Shown: in pieces, positions 43,533-53,691 of the stretch
Numbering within the stretch: position 1 is the stretch's first letter
How the letters are laid out: the number at the start of each line of letters is the position of its first letter
Assembly (NCBI GenBank): GCA_009692305.1
Contig: SHZK01000002.1
Span: 248,001 to 312,000, forward strand
DNA length: 64,000 nucleotides
Direction: 5' to 3'
DNA from: Gammaproteobacteria bacterium
Lineage (GTDB): Bacteria > Pseudomonadota > Gammaproteobacteria > Pseudomonadales > Pseudohongiellaceae
Position numbers and translations under genes: made by a program
The notes under the pieces: model-generated
What the model saw: the letters and a program-made list of their open reading frames with translations, nothing else
Databases searched by the model: none
What the model was told of the DNA's origin: nothing

Positions 43533-44660
43533 CGTACCTGTCCCTTCCTGCCCGCTTGGCGCTATACAAATTTTGGTCAGCCAATTGCACCAGCTCATCG
43601 AATGACATGTCGTCGCTGTACATAGGCAGACCGGCACTCATGGTTACTTTGGTTTTCTTCCTGATATCTTTCAAAATACGTTCGGTTAGAACGGTAGCGT
43701 CTTTAAGATCTGAGGCTGGCAGCACGATCAGGAATTCCTCCCCGCCATAGCGAATCACCAGATCCTGGTCACGGGAACATTCATTGAGTATCTCTGCTAC
43801 TCTTATGAGTAACTGGTCACCTGCGCGATGGCCATAGGTATCATTGAATTTTTTGAAATGATCAATGTCCAGCAGGATGACGCTGAAGGGTTCCTTGCTA
43901 CGACGCGCTATAGGCAGCAGGTCGTCGATACTGATGCGCAGTCTTCTGCGATTACCGAGCTTGGTGAGCGGGTCCGTCAATGAGTGATATTTATTTTCGA
44001 TCTTGAGTGTGATGTTTTCCAGTAACAATTTGTTCAGTCTGGGAATTAATCTGGTCAACAATAAATAACCAAACGTCAATGTCAGGCCCAGTGCGACGAA
44101 TAGCGGATCGCGCACCCAAAAGCATTTGGCGATTAACGGCAAAATGGTGACGTTCATATAGAGGAAGATGTTTGGTAATGACGTGCTGTATGACAGGATA
44201 CCGCCTGACAGCAGGGTCATCACAATCACCGCATAATAAAGTACAGCATCCAGCGTCCCCTCCCCGTAGGGGATGAAAACGGCTGGGGAAAAGCACACAA
44301 AGGAGACCACGCTCGCCAGAGAAAAATACCGTTCCCAGGGTTTCACATTTTTTTCTGTGATTGACTGGTCGGCCATTTTTTGGCTGAACTTCAGCGAGAG
44401 AAAGAAACGTGGCAGATAACCCAGCGCCACGCAGGTTCCCCAGATTATCGCGTAAGTGGGTTCGCGGAGAGACGCCAGATGACGAACCCAAAAGAGAGCA
44501 CTGCCGCAGCAATGCCAATGTAACCATACTTGGCATTTTCATAGAGAAAGGTGATTCGTTCGAAATCAACTTCCAGATTATCGCTGCCATTTTTCAAATT
44601 ATTATTCTCCTTCGTCGCGACTACGTTACCGTAGCCATCGGCTCTTGCAGAGTACAGCAA
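43510..44660 (-). pseudogene. Membrane GGDEF diguanylate cyclase, apparently frameshifted near its N-terminus
   Basis: GGDEF core RDQDLVIRYGGEEFLIVLP (43510-44430, GTG start). A 71-aa ORF at 44445-44660 (VDFERITFLYENAKYGYIGIAAAVLSFGFVIWR) looks like the missing N-terminal TM segment in another frame. Confidence 0.65.
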
Positions 44661-44713
44661 TAATTCAAATAGCCCGCCATGCCTGCTGGTACACCCCTGA
44701 TTGATGCGGTAAT

Positions 44714-46141
44714 TCAGTTGCGTGAGAGCAGCATTTTGCGAATCCAGCCATCGCCCTTGGTAAGAAAGTATAGCTCGCCTTGTGAGTCCTGGCCGAGCCG
44801 CAGTCCGGCGCGGTTGCCGCGCGCATAGGTGTTGGCGAACCCCACTGCATCTGCGAAACGCTGCTCACTGCCATTGATAATGACACGCAGTTCCTGGATT
44901 AGTGCCGGACGATCCGGAATCAATGCCGCGGTTTCGATATAAAATACGCGACCTGACACCATGTCACTGAAGATATATTTACCCTGTAGCTCCGGAATCG
45001 CGCGGCCACGATAGACGAAGCCACTGCTGATGGCATTGCCTTCATCATGGTCGAACTGGGCCACCGGGTACGCAAACACCTGCTCGTCGACCGGTCGCGG
45101 ATAGACCGGATTCGGGCGGACATCGCCGATGCCGAAGGCGGTAGCGAATGTCCCTTCCCTCAGGCGCCACCCGTAATTTGCGCCGGGCACTCCAATATTT
45201 ATTTCCTCTATCTGGTTCTGGCCAATGTCATTGATATACAACGTGCCATCGATATCGAACGAAAAATGCTGTGGGTGCCGCAAGCCATAAGCCCAGATCT
45301 CAGGGGCCACGTCAACCACGCCGACGAAAGGATTCGTGGGTGGAATGCCATAGGCGGCAGAAGCATTACCACCCAACGGATCGATACGCATAATTACCGA
45401 CATCGGTGTGAGCAGTGACTGGCCATTTTCATTGGGATCATTCGCTCCGCCGCCATCACCGAGACTGGCATATAACAAGCCATATCTGGGGTCGCCGGGC
45501 GGGATAGAGCGATCGAAGGCGAGAGTACCGATGTTGTGGTTCTGCGCGAACTGGCCGATGCGAAATATTTCGCGAGACGTGCCGGCAAATACACCGGCGG
45601 CAGGATCAGTGACGGTCCACTCACGAATCACACTCTCGTGATTGTTCGCCACATCGTCAAGGTAGTTGGCGACGCCACTGTCGGTGGCGGCGCTGAATGC
45701 TGTGTAGAATTTGCCGAAGCCAGGTTGCCCGCGCACTGCGAAATCCGGATGAAATGCGAATCCGGCCAAACCAGTTTCATTGGGAAACATGGAGTCATCG
45801 AAGCCAACATTCTGTTCCCGCACATCGAGAAACAATGCGGGATCGCGTCCGGATTCATCGGTGATGTACAAGAGGCCGCGCAAATCGTTGATAACAAGCC
45901 GGCGAGAACCGTCCGGAATTGGCATCAGGTATTGAATGCGCGCGTAGGCATTATTGGTTTGCGGCACGACCGCAGAATCAGTTGTCTGCGGCACTCGCAC
46001 AAACTCAGAGGCGATTACTGCAATTGCACCCAACTGGATTTTTTCCGGTATTGGGTCCACCAGAGCTGCCACACTATTTTCTGCTGCATGCAGGAACGAG
46101 GGGTGAAGCAAGAGCAGTAACGCGTAAACCAGATGCTTCAT
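44714..46141 (-). CDS. PQQ-dependent sugar dehydrogenase (GSDH, glucose/sorbosone dehydrogenase family)
   Basis: Signal peptide MKHLVYALLLLLHPSFLHA; GLAGFAFHPDFA, LLYASLGDGGGANDPNENGQ, IWAYGLRHPQHFSFDIDGTLYINDIGQNQIEEINIG. Confidence 0.88.
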   Translation of the reverse strand: MKHLVYALLLLLHPSFLHAAENSVAALVDPIPEKIQLGAIAVIASEFVRVPQTTDSAVVPQTNNAYARIQYLMPIPDGSRRLVINDLRGLLYITDESGRDPALFLDVREQNVGFDDSMFPNETGLAGFAFHPDFAVRGQPGFGKFYTAFSAATDSGVANYLDDVANNHESVIREWTVTDPAAGVFAGTSREIFRIGQFAQNHNIGTLAFDRSIPPGDPRYGLLYASLGDGGGANDPNENGQSLLTPMSVIMRIDPLGGNASAAYGIPPTNPFVGVVDVAPEIWAYGLRHPQHFSFDIDGTLYINDIGQNQIEEINIGVPGANYGWRLREGTFATAFGIGDVRPNPVYPRPVDEQVFAYPVAQFDHDEGNAISSGFVYRGRAIPELQGKYIFSDMVSGRVFYIETAALIPDRPALIQELRVIINGSEQRFADAVGFANTYARGNRAGLRLGQDSQGELYFLTKGDGWIRKMLLSRN

Positions 46142-46155
46142 GGCAGGACTCCCGA

Positions 46156-46512
46156 TCAGACCAATTTGCTGCGAAACATAAAATACACGGCACCCAGTAT
46201 ACACAACCCGGCCCACAGGTAATCCAGCTTGAGCGGTTCTTTCAGATATATGATTGAAAATGGCACGAACACGGTCAGTGTAATCACTTCCTGCATGATC
46301 TTCAGCTGACCGATACTGAGCACGGTATAGCCAATGCGGTTCGCTGGTACCTGAAACAGGTATTCCAGCAACGCAATGCCCCAACTGACGAACGCCGCGA
46401 TGAGCCATGGCTTGTTGTTCAGTTCTTTTAAATGGGCATACCAGGCAAACGTCATGAATACGTTGCTGCAGATGAGCAGGAAAATGGAAATCAGAAGCGG
46501 CGGGAACGACAT
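46156..46512 (-). CDS. DMT family membrane protein (DUF486)
   Basis: MTFAWYAHLKELNNKPWLIAAFVSWGIALLEYLFQVPANRIGY...LKIMQEVITLTVFVPFSI. Confidence 0.93.
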   Translation of the reverse strand: MSFPPLLISIFLLICSNVFMTFAWYAHLKELNNKPWLIAAFVSWGIALLEYLFQVPANRIGYTVLSIGQLKIMQEVITLTVFVPFSIIYLKEPLKLDYLWAGLCILGAVYFMFRSKLV

Positions 46513-46602
46513 GGTTATACCCGGTAGCAGAGTGAGGTTCCTATTCTGGGTTGAGGCCGCGAGCCGAGGCAATAGCCGCGCCTCGCGACTCTTCAAAGCA
46601 GC

Positions 46603-48348
46603 CTATGGCAGTGCGTATACCACGAGCGCGGGACCGGTGTGGGGCAATTGCGCCAACGGACTCTGGGCGCCTCCGGTAAAAGCGCCGATTATAGCCATGT
46701 ATGTTCCCGCATGAATGGCTGCCTGACCGACGACAAGAGCGACATATTGCTTGCCATTGACGGCATAGGAAATAGGGAATGAGGCGGGCGTATCGCCAGT
46801 ATCTACCTGCCACAGTACCTCGCCACTGGTGTCATCCAGCGCCATGAGCTGGTTGTCCAGCGTGCCATTGAACACGAGGCCGCCGGCGGTAGCTAATGAC
46901 CCGGATGTGGCGGGCATCGTCTCCTTGTGATTCCAGGTGAGCACCTGCGTTTCCAGATTCACCGCCTGCGTGCGACCGTAGAAGCCATCATCAATGGGAC
47001 GCGGCACCGGATTCATTGGGGCGCCGGAAGTGAGGATGCTGTTGCCGCCGGTAGGTCCACCCATCATGCAGACTTCGGACAAAGGTACGAACAGGCTCTT
47101 CGTTAACGGATTGTAGGAAGTGGACTGCCAGTTGCGACCACCCAGAGCAAACGGACACACCAGCTGGGCGGTTTCGCTGCTGGGAACCGCGTTGGGATTG
47201 AGTGTCTTGTGGCCAGTAACAGGATCGATGGCAGCGACGATATTCTGAATGCCCATGTCGAAAGAGAACACATAGGCGCCGGTGGCCGCATCAACTGCAT
47301 CAAACAGCGCCATTTTGCCAGCAGTGAGAACTACCTTGCGCACAACACCCGCTACCTGGAGGCTAATGATCTGGCGTTCGTAGGCCCAATCCAGATCCCA
47401 TTGGTCATTTGCCATGTGTTGATAGTGCCACACCAGTTCACCAGTAGCCGGTCGCAGCGCAACGGTGGTATTGGTGTAGAGTGCATCATTCGTCACACCG
47501 GTCTTGTTCAGTTCAGGCAGCAGTGGTTTCGTGTCATAGGTAGGGCCGGAACCGAAGTAGACCAGCTCCAGTTCTGGATCATAGCTACCGGGCACCCACA
47601 CCGAACCGCCGCTGCGCTTGTCCAGTTCCAGTTCGTTCCAGCTATTGCCTGCCTGACTTTCCGGTCGTGCGACAGTGTGGAAGCGCCAGGACTCTTTGCC
47701 TGTTGCCAGATCGACGGCAATGATGAAGCCGCCTTCGGGTACCAGTGTTGCAGTGACGCCCTGTATCACCTGTCCATTGGCAATCAGGGGCGAGCTGCGT
47801 AACGAATAAGGCAGCGGGCCGGTACTCTGCGCATCGATTGCATGATCCCACACCACGGCTCCGGTTTTAGCGGAGAGCGCCAGAATGTGCAGATCCGAAG
47901 TAGGCACCAGCACCATGTCGTTATACAACGCTAGGCCGATCTTGGTGGCAGGCGGTGCGTTGTTCTCATGCCGGTAACTCCACAGTTGTTCTCCAGTAGT
48001 AGCATCGAGCGCCAATACCGTGTCGCGCGTACTGAGCAGGAACATCACGCCGTCGTGCACCAGCGGAGTAGCCATATTCGCGCCAGAGTCCAGCGTGACG
48101 CTATAGGCTTGCTGTAAACCGGACACGTTGCTTTTATTTATTTGATCCAACGGGCTGAAGCCATAGGCATCATATGTGCGTCGCCACATCAACCAGTCAG
48201 CTGCCGGTGGATTGGCGAGCATCGCATCTGTCACCGGCGCAAGACTGTTCAGTTTGGAGTCTGATGATTGTGCATACAGTGAACCTTGCATGATGCACAG
48301 CAGACAGGAAAATATAACATGCAGTTTAGGTTGTGTTTTCAGCAGCAT
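46603..48348 (-). CDS. PQQ-binding quinoprotein dehydrogenase
   Basis: Repeated beta-propeller blade motifs (LALDATTGEQLWSY, ALSAKTGAVVWDH, VDLATGKESWRF, LRPATGELVWHYQ, MALDDTSGEVLWQV) and DPELELVYFGSGPTY. Confidence 0.88.
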   Translation of the reverse strand: MLLKTQPKLHVIFSCLLCIMQGSLYAQSSDSKLNSLAPVTDAMLANPPAADWLMWRRTYDAYGFSPLDQINKSNVSGLQQAYSVTLDSGANMATPLVHDGVMFLLSTRDTVLALDATTGEQLWSYRHENNAPPATKIGLALYNDMVLVPTSDLHILALSAKTGAVVWDHAIDAQSTGPLPYSLRSSPLIANGQVIQGVTATLVPEGGFIIAVDLATGKESWRFHTVARPESQAGNSWNELELDKRSGGSVWVPGSYDPELELVYFGSGPTYDTKPLLPELNKTGVTNDALYTNTTVALRPATGELVWHYQHMANDQWDLDWAYERQIISLQVAGVVRKVVLTAGKMALFDAVDAATGAYVFSFDMGIQNIVAAIDPVTGHKTLNPNAVPSSETAQLVCPFALGGRNWQSTSYNPLTKSLFVPLSEVCMMGGPTGGNSILTSGAPMNPVPRPIDDGFYGRTQAVNLETQVLTWNHKETMPATSGSLATAGGLVFNGTLDNQLMALDDTSGEVLWQVDTGDTPASFPISYAVNGKQYVALVVGQAAIHAGTYMAIIGAFTGGAQSPLAQLPHTGPALVVYALP

Positions 48349-48427
48349 CAGTGTTCCCCAATTCCAGCCAGTGACGATTTCAGTTTAAATACTGCGCAAT
48401 GCAGCCATGGGCAGTAGTGCGTTGTTG

Positions 48428-49588
48428 TTATTGCTTGCCTAAATAGACGACCGCCTGTTTGTCCAGAATGCTGAGCAAATCGCCCATGCCGACATTTGCA
48501 TCCAACAGGTGCAAACCCCAACCGGCATCGGGCGTGCCCTCGGCGGTGAGGATATCACCGGCGATATCATCTGTGCGCGGGTCGGCTGCATTGGCATGAA
48601 CGCTTAGCTCGAGATAGTGGTGCGTGCCGGAGCTGACACAGTCAACGCTGAGCAAGCCTGGCGCCTTGGCAAAGGGTGTATCCAACTTGGGCTGTGCGCT
48701 GGTCCAGGCTGCCACTGCAGTACGCCCTTCCTGCACGGCGCTCAGGTAGGCGTCGGCTTCGTTACTTCCTGTCGCAAGCCAGGCCGGATTAGTACAGGCC
48801 GCCACGCTGTCGCGACCATTGCGGCCGAACAGCGCATTGGCTGTCGGCTCTATCGTGTCGCGAAAAGTCGCGTAGACGATGATGCACTGGATGTCACGGG
48901 CCGAGGTACACAATGGCATCTGTTTGAAGGCGCCGCCAACGACTTGACCCGCTGGTACCCGCACTGTGGTGCCAAGCAACATCGCTGAAATGATTTTTTC
49001 CTGCACCGGCTTGCCATCAATTTCGGCAGCGATCAGCTGGATCAACACGCCAGAACCCTGGGAATGTCGGACCAACACAACCCCACGAACATTGTTGTAG
49101 TTTGCAAGATAGTAGTTCCAGGCGCTCAGCACATCGTTATAGCCCAGAGTCCGATCCGCCCCGGCAATGCCGCCGCGCAAAGCACTGAGGGTGGACTGGC
49201 GATACATGGGTGCAAAGGTGGGGCAATGGGCGCCGAAACGGGCGAATTGCTGCAATACCACATTGTATTCCTCAGGTCCGGCCAGCAGGTCGCTGTTAGC
49301 GGTAGCGTCCAAGGAAACCGTGGGATAGACGTAGAAACAGTCAATCGGAGCGTCGGTGAACGGTGTAAACATTTCTGTTGTCAGGCGGCCGTCGGCGGCG
49401 ACTATGGTGGCGGTGAGGTCCACATGACAGGCGCCGAGGTCACTGTCGGCGCCTCGGCAGAGCCAGCTGTCTGCGTTGGCGTAATCGACGGGTACAGTTT
49501 GGGCGCTTACGCTGGCAGCCAGGGCCAGTCCGGCCACAGCAAGCAGGGCGAGGATTGGGAGTTTTGATTGAGGATGCTTAATATTCAT
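48428..49588 (-). CDS. DUF3089 secreted alpha/beta hydrolase-like protein
   Basis: Signal peptide; DCFYVYPTVSLD, VVLVRHSQGSGVLIQLIAAEIDGKP. Confidence 0.85.
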   Translation of the reverse strand: MNIKHPQSKLPILALLAVAGLALAASVSAQTVPVDYANADSWLCRGADSDLGACHVDLTATIVAADGRLTTEMFTPFTDAPIDCFYVYPTVSLDATANSDLLAGPEEYNVVLQQFARFGAHCPTFAPMYRQSTLSALRGGIAGADRTLGYNDVLSAWNYYLANYNNVRGVVLVRHSQGSGVLIQLIAAEIDGKPVQEKIISAMLLGTTVRVPAGQVVGGAFKQMPLCTSARDIQCIIVYATFRDTIEPTANALFGRNGRDSVAACTNPAWLATGSNEADAYLSAVQEGRTAVAAWTSAQPKLDTPFAKAPGLLSVDCVSSGTHHYLELSVHANAADPRTDDIAGDILTAEGTPDAGWGLHLLDANVGMGDLLSILDKQAVVYLGKQ

Positions 49589-49936
49589 AATTGTTGTGGT
49601 CTCGCGGAAATAGAATTTTAGAAGCAGCATTGTGGCCGGGCTTTATTGGGTGATGCCTCGAACTCGCATGCCCGATTGGGATTGGGCGCCTCTGGGAGGA
49701 GATGTGTTGCTGACCTCATATTTGCTCTCCTTGTTCAGGCGGAACATCTAATTCCAATTCGAACAAGCACAGCTTAGACTTCGAAAAATACCTCCAGCAA
49801 GTTAGCGTTGTGTGCATTGCAAGTCAATGATGCGGGCCGGCATGTCTTGCCACCTCTACATCACATTGACTATGCATCCAGCGCCTTGGACATTAGCTGG
49901 CCTCTTGGCTTGATACGGCGAGCACAGGAACACAGC

Positions 49937-50329
49937 ATGACGTTTGAACTCTGGTTACTTTTATATGCCTCACTACTCGGGCTGGTACATATGACAGCCG
50001 CTTCGTTTACTTTCAAGGCGCAGGTCGGCAACGCTTACACCGTCGGCGCGCGCGATGAAGCAATCCAACCTACCGGCGTAGCTGGGCGCCTGCACCGAGC
50101 ACAACAAAACTTTTTGAAAACTTTCCCGCTTTTTGCGGTTTGCGTTCTGATCAATTTTGTTACCGGGACCGCAGGCGCCCTCAGCTATTGGGGTTGCATA
50201 TTGTATGTGTCAGGTCGCACGCTTTTCCTTCCGCTCTATGCCGCCGGTATTCCCTGGATACGAACTTTTAGCTGGAACATCGCCACGCTCGGTCTGATGA
50301 TGGTTGGCGCGCAAGTGTTCTTTGTATGA
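49937..50329 (+). CDS. MAPEG family membrane protein
   Basis: GARDEAIQPTGVAGRLHRAQQNFLKTFPLFAVCVLI. Confidence 0.9.
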   Translation: MTFELWLLLYASLLGLVHMTAASFTFKAQVGNAYTVGARDEAIQPTGVAGRLHRAQQNFLKTFPLFAVCVLINFVTGTAGALSYWGCILYVSGRTLFLPLYAAGIPWIRTFSWNIATLGLMMVGAQVFFV

Positions 50330-50609
50330 AGCTCAATTTTTAGATCACGTAATCAAGTGCAATTCCGGCTCAGGTCTCGAGTTTCTTTAAAATGCACGAA
50401 TGCGAGAAAGCTAAGACCACTACCAAAGCGGACTACACTTTTGGGGGGCATACTTCTTAAATGTTTTCTGCAAAGCAGGTCCGCGGCGCAGGCCTCTTGC
50501 ATGCGATTGCAATATGGGTGCTGGTGATTTCTCTGCTGTTGATCAGGTTGGCAACTTGAAGTTTCTGGAGAGACTGCGTCATAGTCTATGTCATATGGCA
50601 CACTGCTCA

Positions 50610-52004
50610 TTAAAAATCCACGCCCGACACATTGCATTGCCCGTTTATACCAACGGAAATCCTTTGCAAGCCTGGGCCTGATGTAGTTGAGCAACTGTAG
50701 CCGCCTGGAATAAATTTATTCCCCCAGGCATTGCAATCCGCTATGGCGCAGAACTTGCCGGTGGTGCCCTGTGCGGCTCCCATGATTGTTGCGCACTGAG
50801 ACGAACTGCCACAACTCCAATTTGCATAGACAGAGCTACTACTAGGGGTCGGTGTAGGTGTTGGTGTAGGTGTAGGTGTGGCAGCCGCTATGTCCAACTG
50901 CACCCAGACGCAAGTTTGATTGCCGGATAAATCTACAGCACAGACCCGAAATTCCCTGCTCCGTCCTGAGGTTTTCGGAATACCACTTAATACGCCATTG
51001 GGAGCAAGAATAAGTCCGATTGGCGGAAACCCGCCAAAGGTAGCCAATTTGTAGTGATAGGGGGGATTGCCCCCACTTGCAATTCCGGAGAAATCTATCT
51101 GACCTTGAGCGCCTGCTCTGAAACCGGCCAACATGGGGTCGGGTTGAAACTACACTACCGGTATGTCATCAAATACAATTGTGTTGGTGCCCGTCGCAAT
51201 GGACGCCGTCAAGGCAGCAGGGTTGGGTGCAGACTCCGTTAGCTTAATCTCGAATGTGTAATTCCCGGTGGGCAAGGTTTTGGTGGGCAGATCGTAAAAA
51301 TCAGGAGCAATCACATCGCCCAGCGGAAACCGGGTCACTACAGCGACCGGACTGCTGGTCCAATCCAGGTTAGGGCTCAAGTAAAAAGGCAAGCTATTGT
51401 TCAGGCTCACACTGATGAAAAGATCTGCCAGTCTGCCGGCAGCTTCCATCGCATCAGTTTTTGCAGACAGTTTCAGCGCGTCTGCTTGATTCGTCTGATA
51501 GTGGTTTCTATTTCCGGCGATGATCGCAGATGGCGGCGCAATCGCTATGGAGCAGTTGCCGCCAGAACACTGCATGGTGTGGCCTTTGGAGGTAAGCGAA
51601 AAATCCACCGTGTACCAGGTGGTGCCGCTGTACTCTCTCAACAATAATGCAATATTCTAGGAGCCATTTGGTGGATACGTTCCCGCGACCGAACCACTGG
51701 AGACATTCGTCAGGGAACTACCACCATTCAGCGTGCTCATCTGATAAGTCGGGAGTCTGTAACCCGGTTGTGCACCGCCGTTGTAGGGCGTATCGAAAGC
51801 CCACAACTCCAATCGTAGAGTTCCAGAATTTCCACCGCTGGCAAAGTTGGTTATTTTGCCAGCACTTAAAACAACGGAGCTGCCACTGTATTGATAACTC
51901 CAGATGCCAGAGATGCGCACATCAGTAGCCGCACGGGAGAGCGAAGTAAAAGCACAGAAGAGACACAATAAAGCACAACGAAGTCGCGATAATTTGAGCA
52001 TCAC
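50610..52004 (-). pseudogene. Secreted multidomain protein (Ig/putative-Ig domain, PT-rich linker, Cys-rich C-terminal domain) with two in-frame TAG codons
   Basis: Track ORFs 51657-52004, 51150-51644 and 50610-51134 are in one frame. The intervening sequence is open apart from TAG at 51657-51659 and 51150-51152; the final stop is TAA at 50610-50612. Confidence 0.85.
50845..50880 (-). repeat. Hexanucleotide repeat encoding (TP)n linker
   Basis: ggtgtaggtgttggtgtaggtgtaggtgt, translated on the minus strand as TPTPTPTPTP. Confidence 0.9.
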
Positions 52005-52242
52005 GCTTACTCTTTTTAATGTAGTCGCAATACACGCATAAATGCTGGGGCCAGAGGCGGTGCGTTAATCGCTGGCAGGACTGCCGTACAGGTCAGCCGA
52101 GTCTAGCACCCCCGATTCATTAAATTCTATGGCTATTTCCAGGCAAGAATTTCCATAGATACTGACACAAGAAGCGCGCAAGCCAGCCCCAATGCCAAAT
52201 CGCAATTGTCAGAGACCCTGCCAGATTGTTACTCTCTCCCGC

Positions 52243-53514
52243 ATGAATGAAACGAGCACAGAGCAATTGATACAAGCGGCCGGGAAACTGGCCAACAGCG
52301 GTCGCTGGCAGGATGCCGAGCGTGTATGGCAGGAAGTGCAGAGACGGGAGCCGCAACATCCACAGGCACTTTATAGTCTGGGCATTCACGCACTGCAGCG
52401 CGGCGCCCTTGCCGAGGCGGAAAAATTACTCCGCGCCGGCCGCGCGGTGGCGCCGACGAATGTGTCCCTGTTGATGTCCTTGCGCGCCGTATGCCAACAA
52501 CGGGGTAATGTTGAGGGAGAACTGGAAGCGATCGACGCGGCGTTAATCGTGGATGCGTATTACTACCCTGCGCTACTGGCGCGAGGCAGCTATCTGGAAC
52601 GCACTGGCAACAACTATGACGCCATCAGCATTTACCAGAACGTGCTCAAGATCGCGCCGTTGCCTGCGCACTGGCCCGAGGGCTTGCGCGCACATCTGCA
52701 ACACGCACGCAATATGGTGGATCGTCACACCCAGGATTACTCTGCCTATCTTGCCAACAAACTGGCGCAGCTGCAGACCGCATTAACGCCTGACCTCGCT
52801 CCGCGCTGGCGTGAAGCGGCATCAATTCTGGCGGGAAAATCGCGGCCCTATGTGTCGGACAGCAATCAGTTATATGTCCCGCGCCTGCCCGCCATTCCGT
52901 TTTATGAGCGCGCACAGTTTCCGTGGCTGGCGGCACTGGAAGCCAAGACCGATAGCATCTGTGCGGAATTGCTCGCTGTATTGCAGGCTGATCGGGATTG
53001 CTTCACACCATATATCAAATACAATCCTGGCGAGCCAGTGAACCAGTGGCAGGAATTGAATCATTCCCTGCAGTGGAGTTCCTTCGACCTTTGGCGTGGC
53101 GGTATCCCGCAACAGGAAAATCTGCAGCGTTGTCCGGTAACAGGGCAGGCGCTACGCGAACTTGATGTCGCCGACATCGCCGGCTTGTGTCCCAATGCGA
53201 TGTTTTCCGCGCTGGCACCGAAGACTCACATTCCTCCGCACCACGGCGAAACCAATGCGCGACTGGTGGCGCACCTGCCATTAATCATTCCGGATAAATG
53301 TAAACTCAGGGTCGGGTTTGAAGAACGACAATGGGAATTGGGCAAGGTACTGATTTTCGATGACACGCTGGAACATGAAGCCTTTAACGACAGTGATGAA
53401 TTGCGGGTGGTGCTGATATTCGACACCTGGAACCCGTTGCTGACCCTGGAGGAACGCGCCATGGTGAGGGCGATGACCTCCGCCGCGCGCGACTACGCGA
53501 CCGACAGTAAATAA
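52243..53514 (+). CDS. TPR-containing aspartyl/asparaginyl beta-hydroxylase
   Basis: N-terminal TPRs; C-terminal CPNAMFSALAPKTHIPPHHGETNARLVAHLPLIIPDKCKLRVG...ILFDDTLEHEAFN-type core (HxxE...H). Confidence 0.9.
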   Translation: MNETSTEQLIQAAGKLANSGRWQDAERVWQEVQRREPQHPQALYSLGIHALQRGALAEAEKLLRAGRAVAPTNVSLLMSLRAVCQQRGNVEGELEAIDAALIVDAYYYPALLARGSYLERTGNNYDAISIYQNVLKIAPLPAHWPEGLRAHLQHARNMVDRHTQDYSAYLANKLAQLQTALTPDLAPRWREAASILAGKSRPYVSDSNQLYVPRLPAIPFYERAQFPWLAALEAKTDSICAELLAVLQADRDCFTPYIKYNPGEPVNQWQELNHSLQWSSFDLWRGGIPQQENLQRCPVTGQALRELDVADIAGLCPNAMFSALAPKTHIPPHHGETNARLVAHLPLIIPDKCKLRVGFEERQWELGKVLIFDDTLEHEAFNDSDELRVVLIFDTWNPLLTLEERAMVRAMTSAARDYATDSK

Positions 53515-53691
53515 TTTTCTCGCCCAGTTTATCAAAAGGGTATTGGCAGGTTTATTGGCCGGATGTGACCGAGGGTCTGCTTTGGGCCGTTGAATCCCGC
53601 ACTAAGAAAGGCTGGAATAGCTTTGTCCGGCATCATTACCATGCGATGTAATAACGCCTGGCTCTCTAGGGTTTCTGCCGCATCACACGCG

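Noticed and set aside
50353-50694. 113-aa minus-strand ORF downstream of the MAPEG gene
   Set aside because: Overlaps the end of the secreted protein in another frame and has no recognisable features.
50610-52004. Genome-wide amber recoding (for example pyrrolysine)
   Set aside because: TAG ends ordinary housekeeping genes in the window (ubiA, slmA, gmk, DUF423 gene), so it works as a stop; only local readthrough or mutation remains possible.
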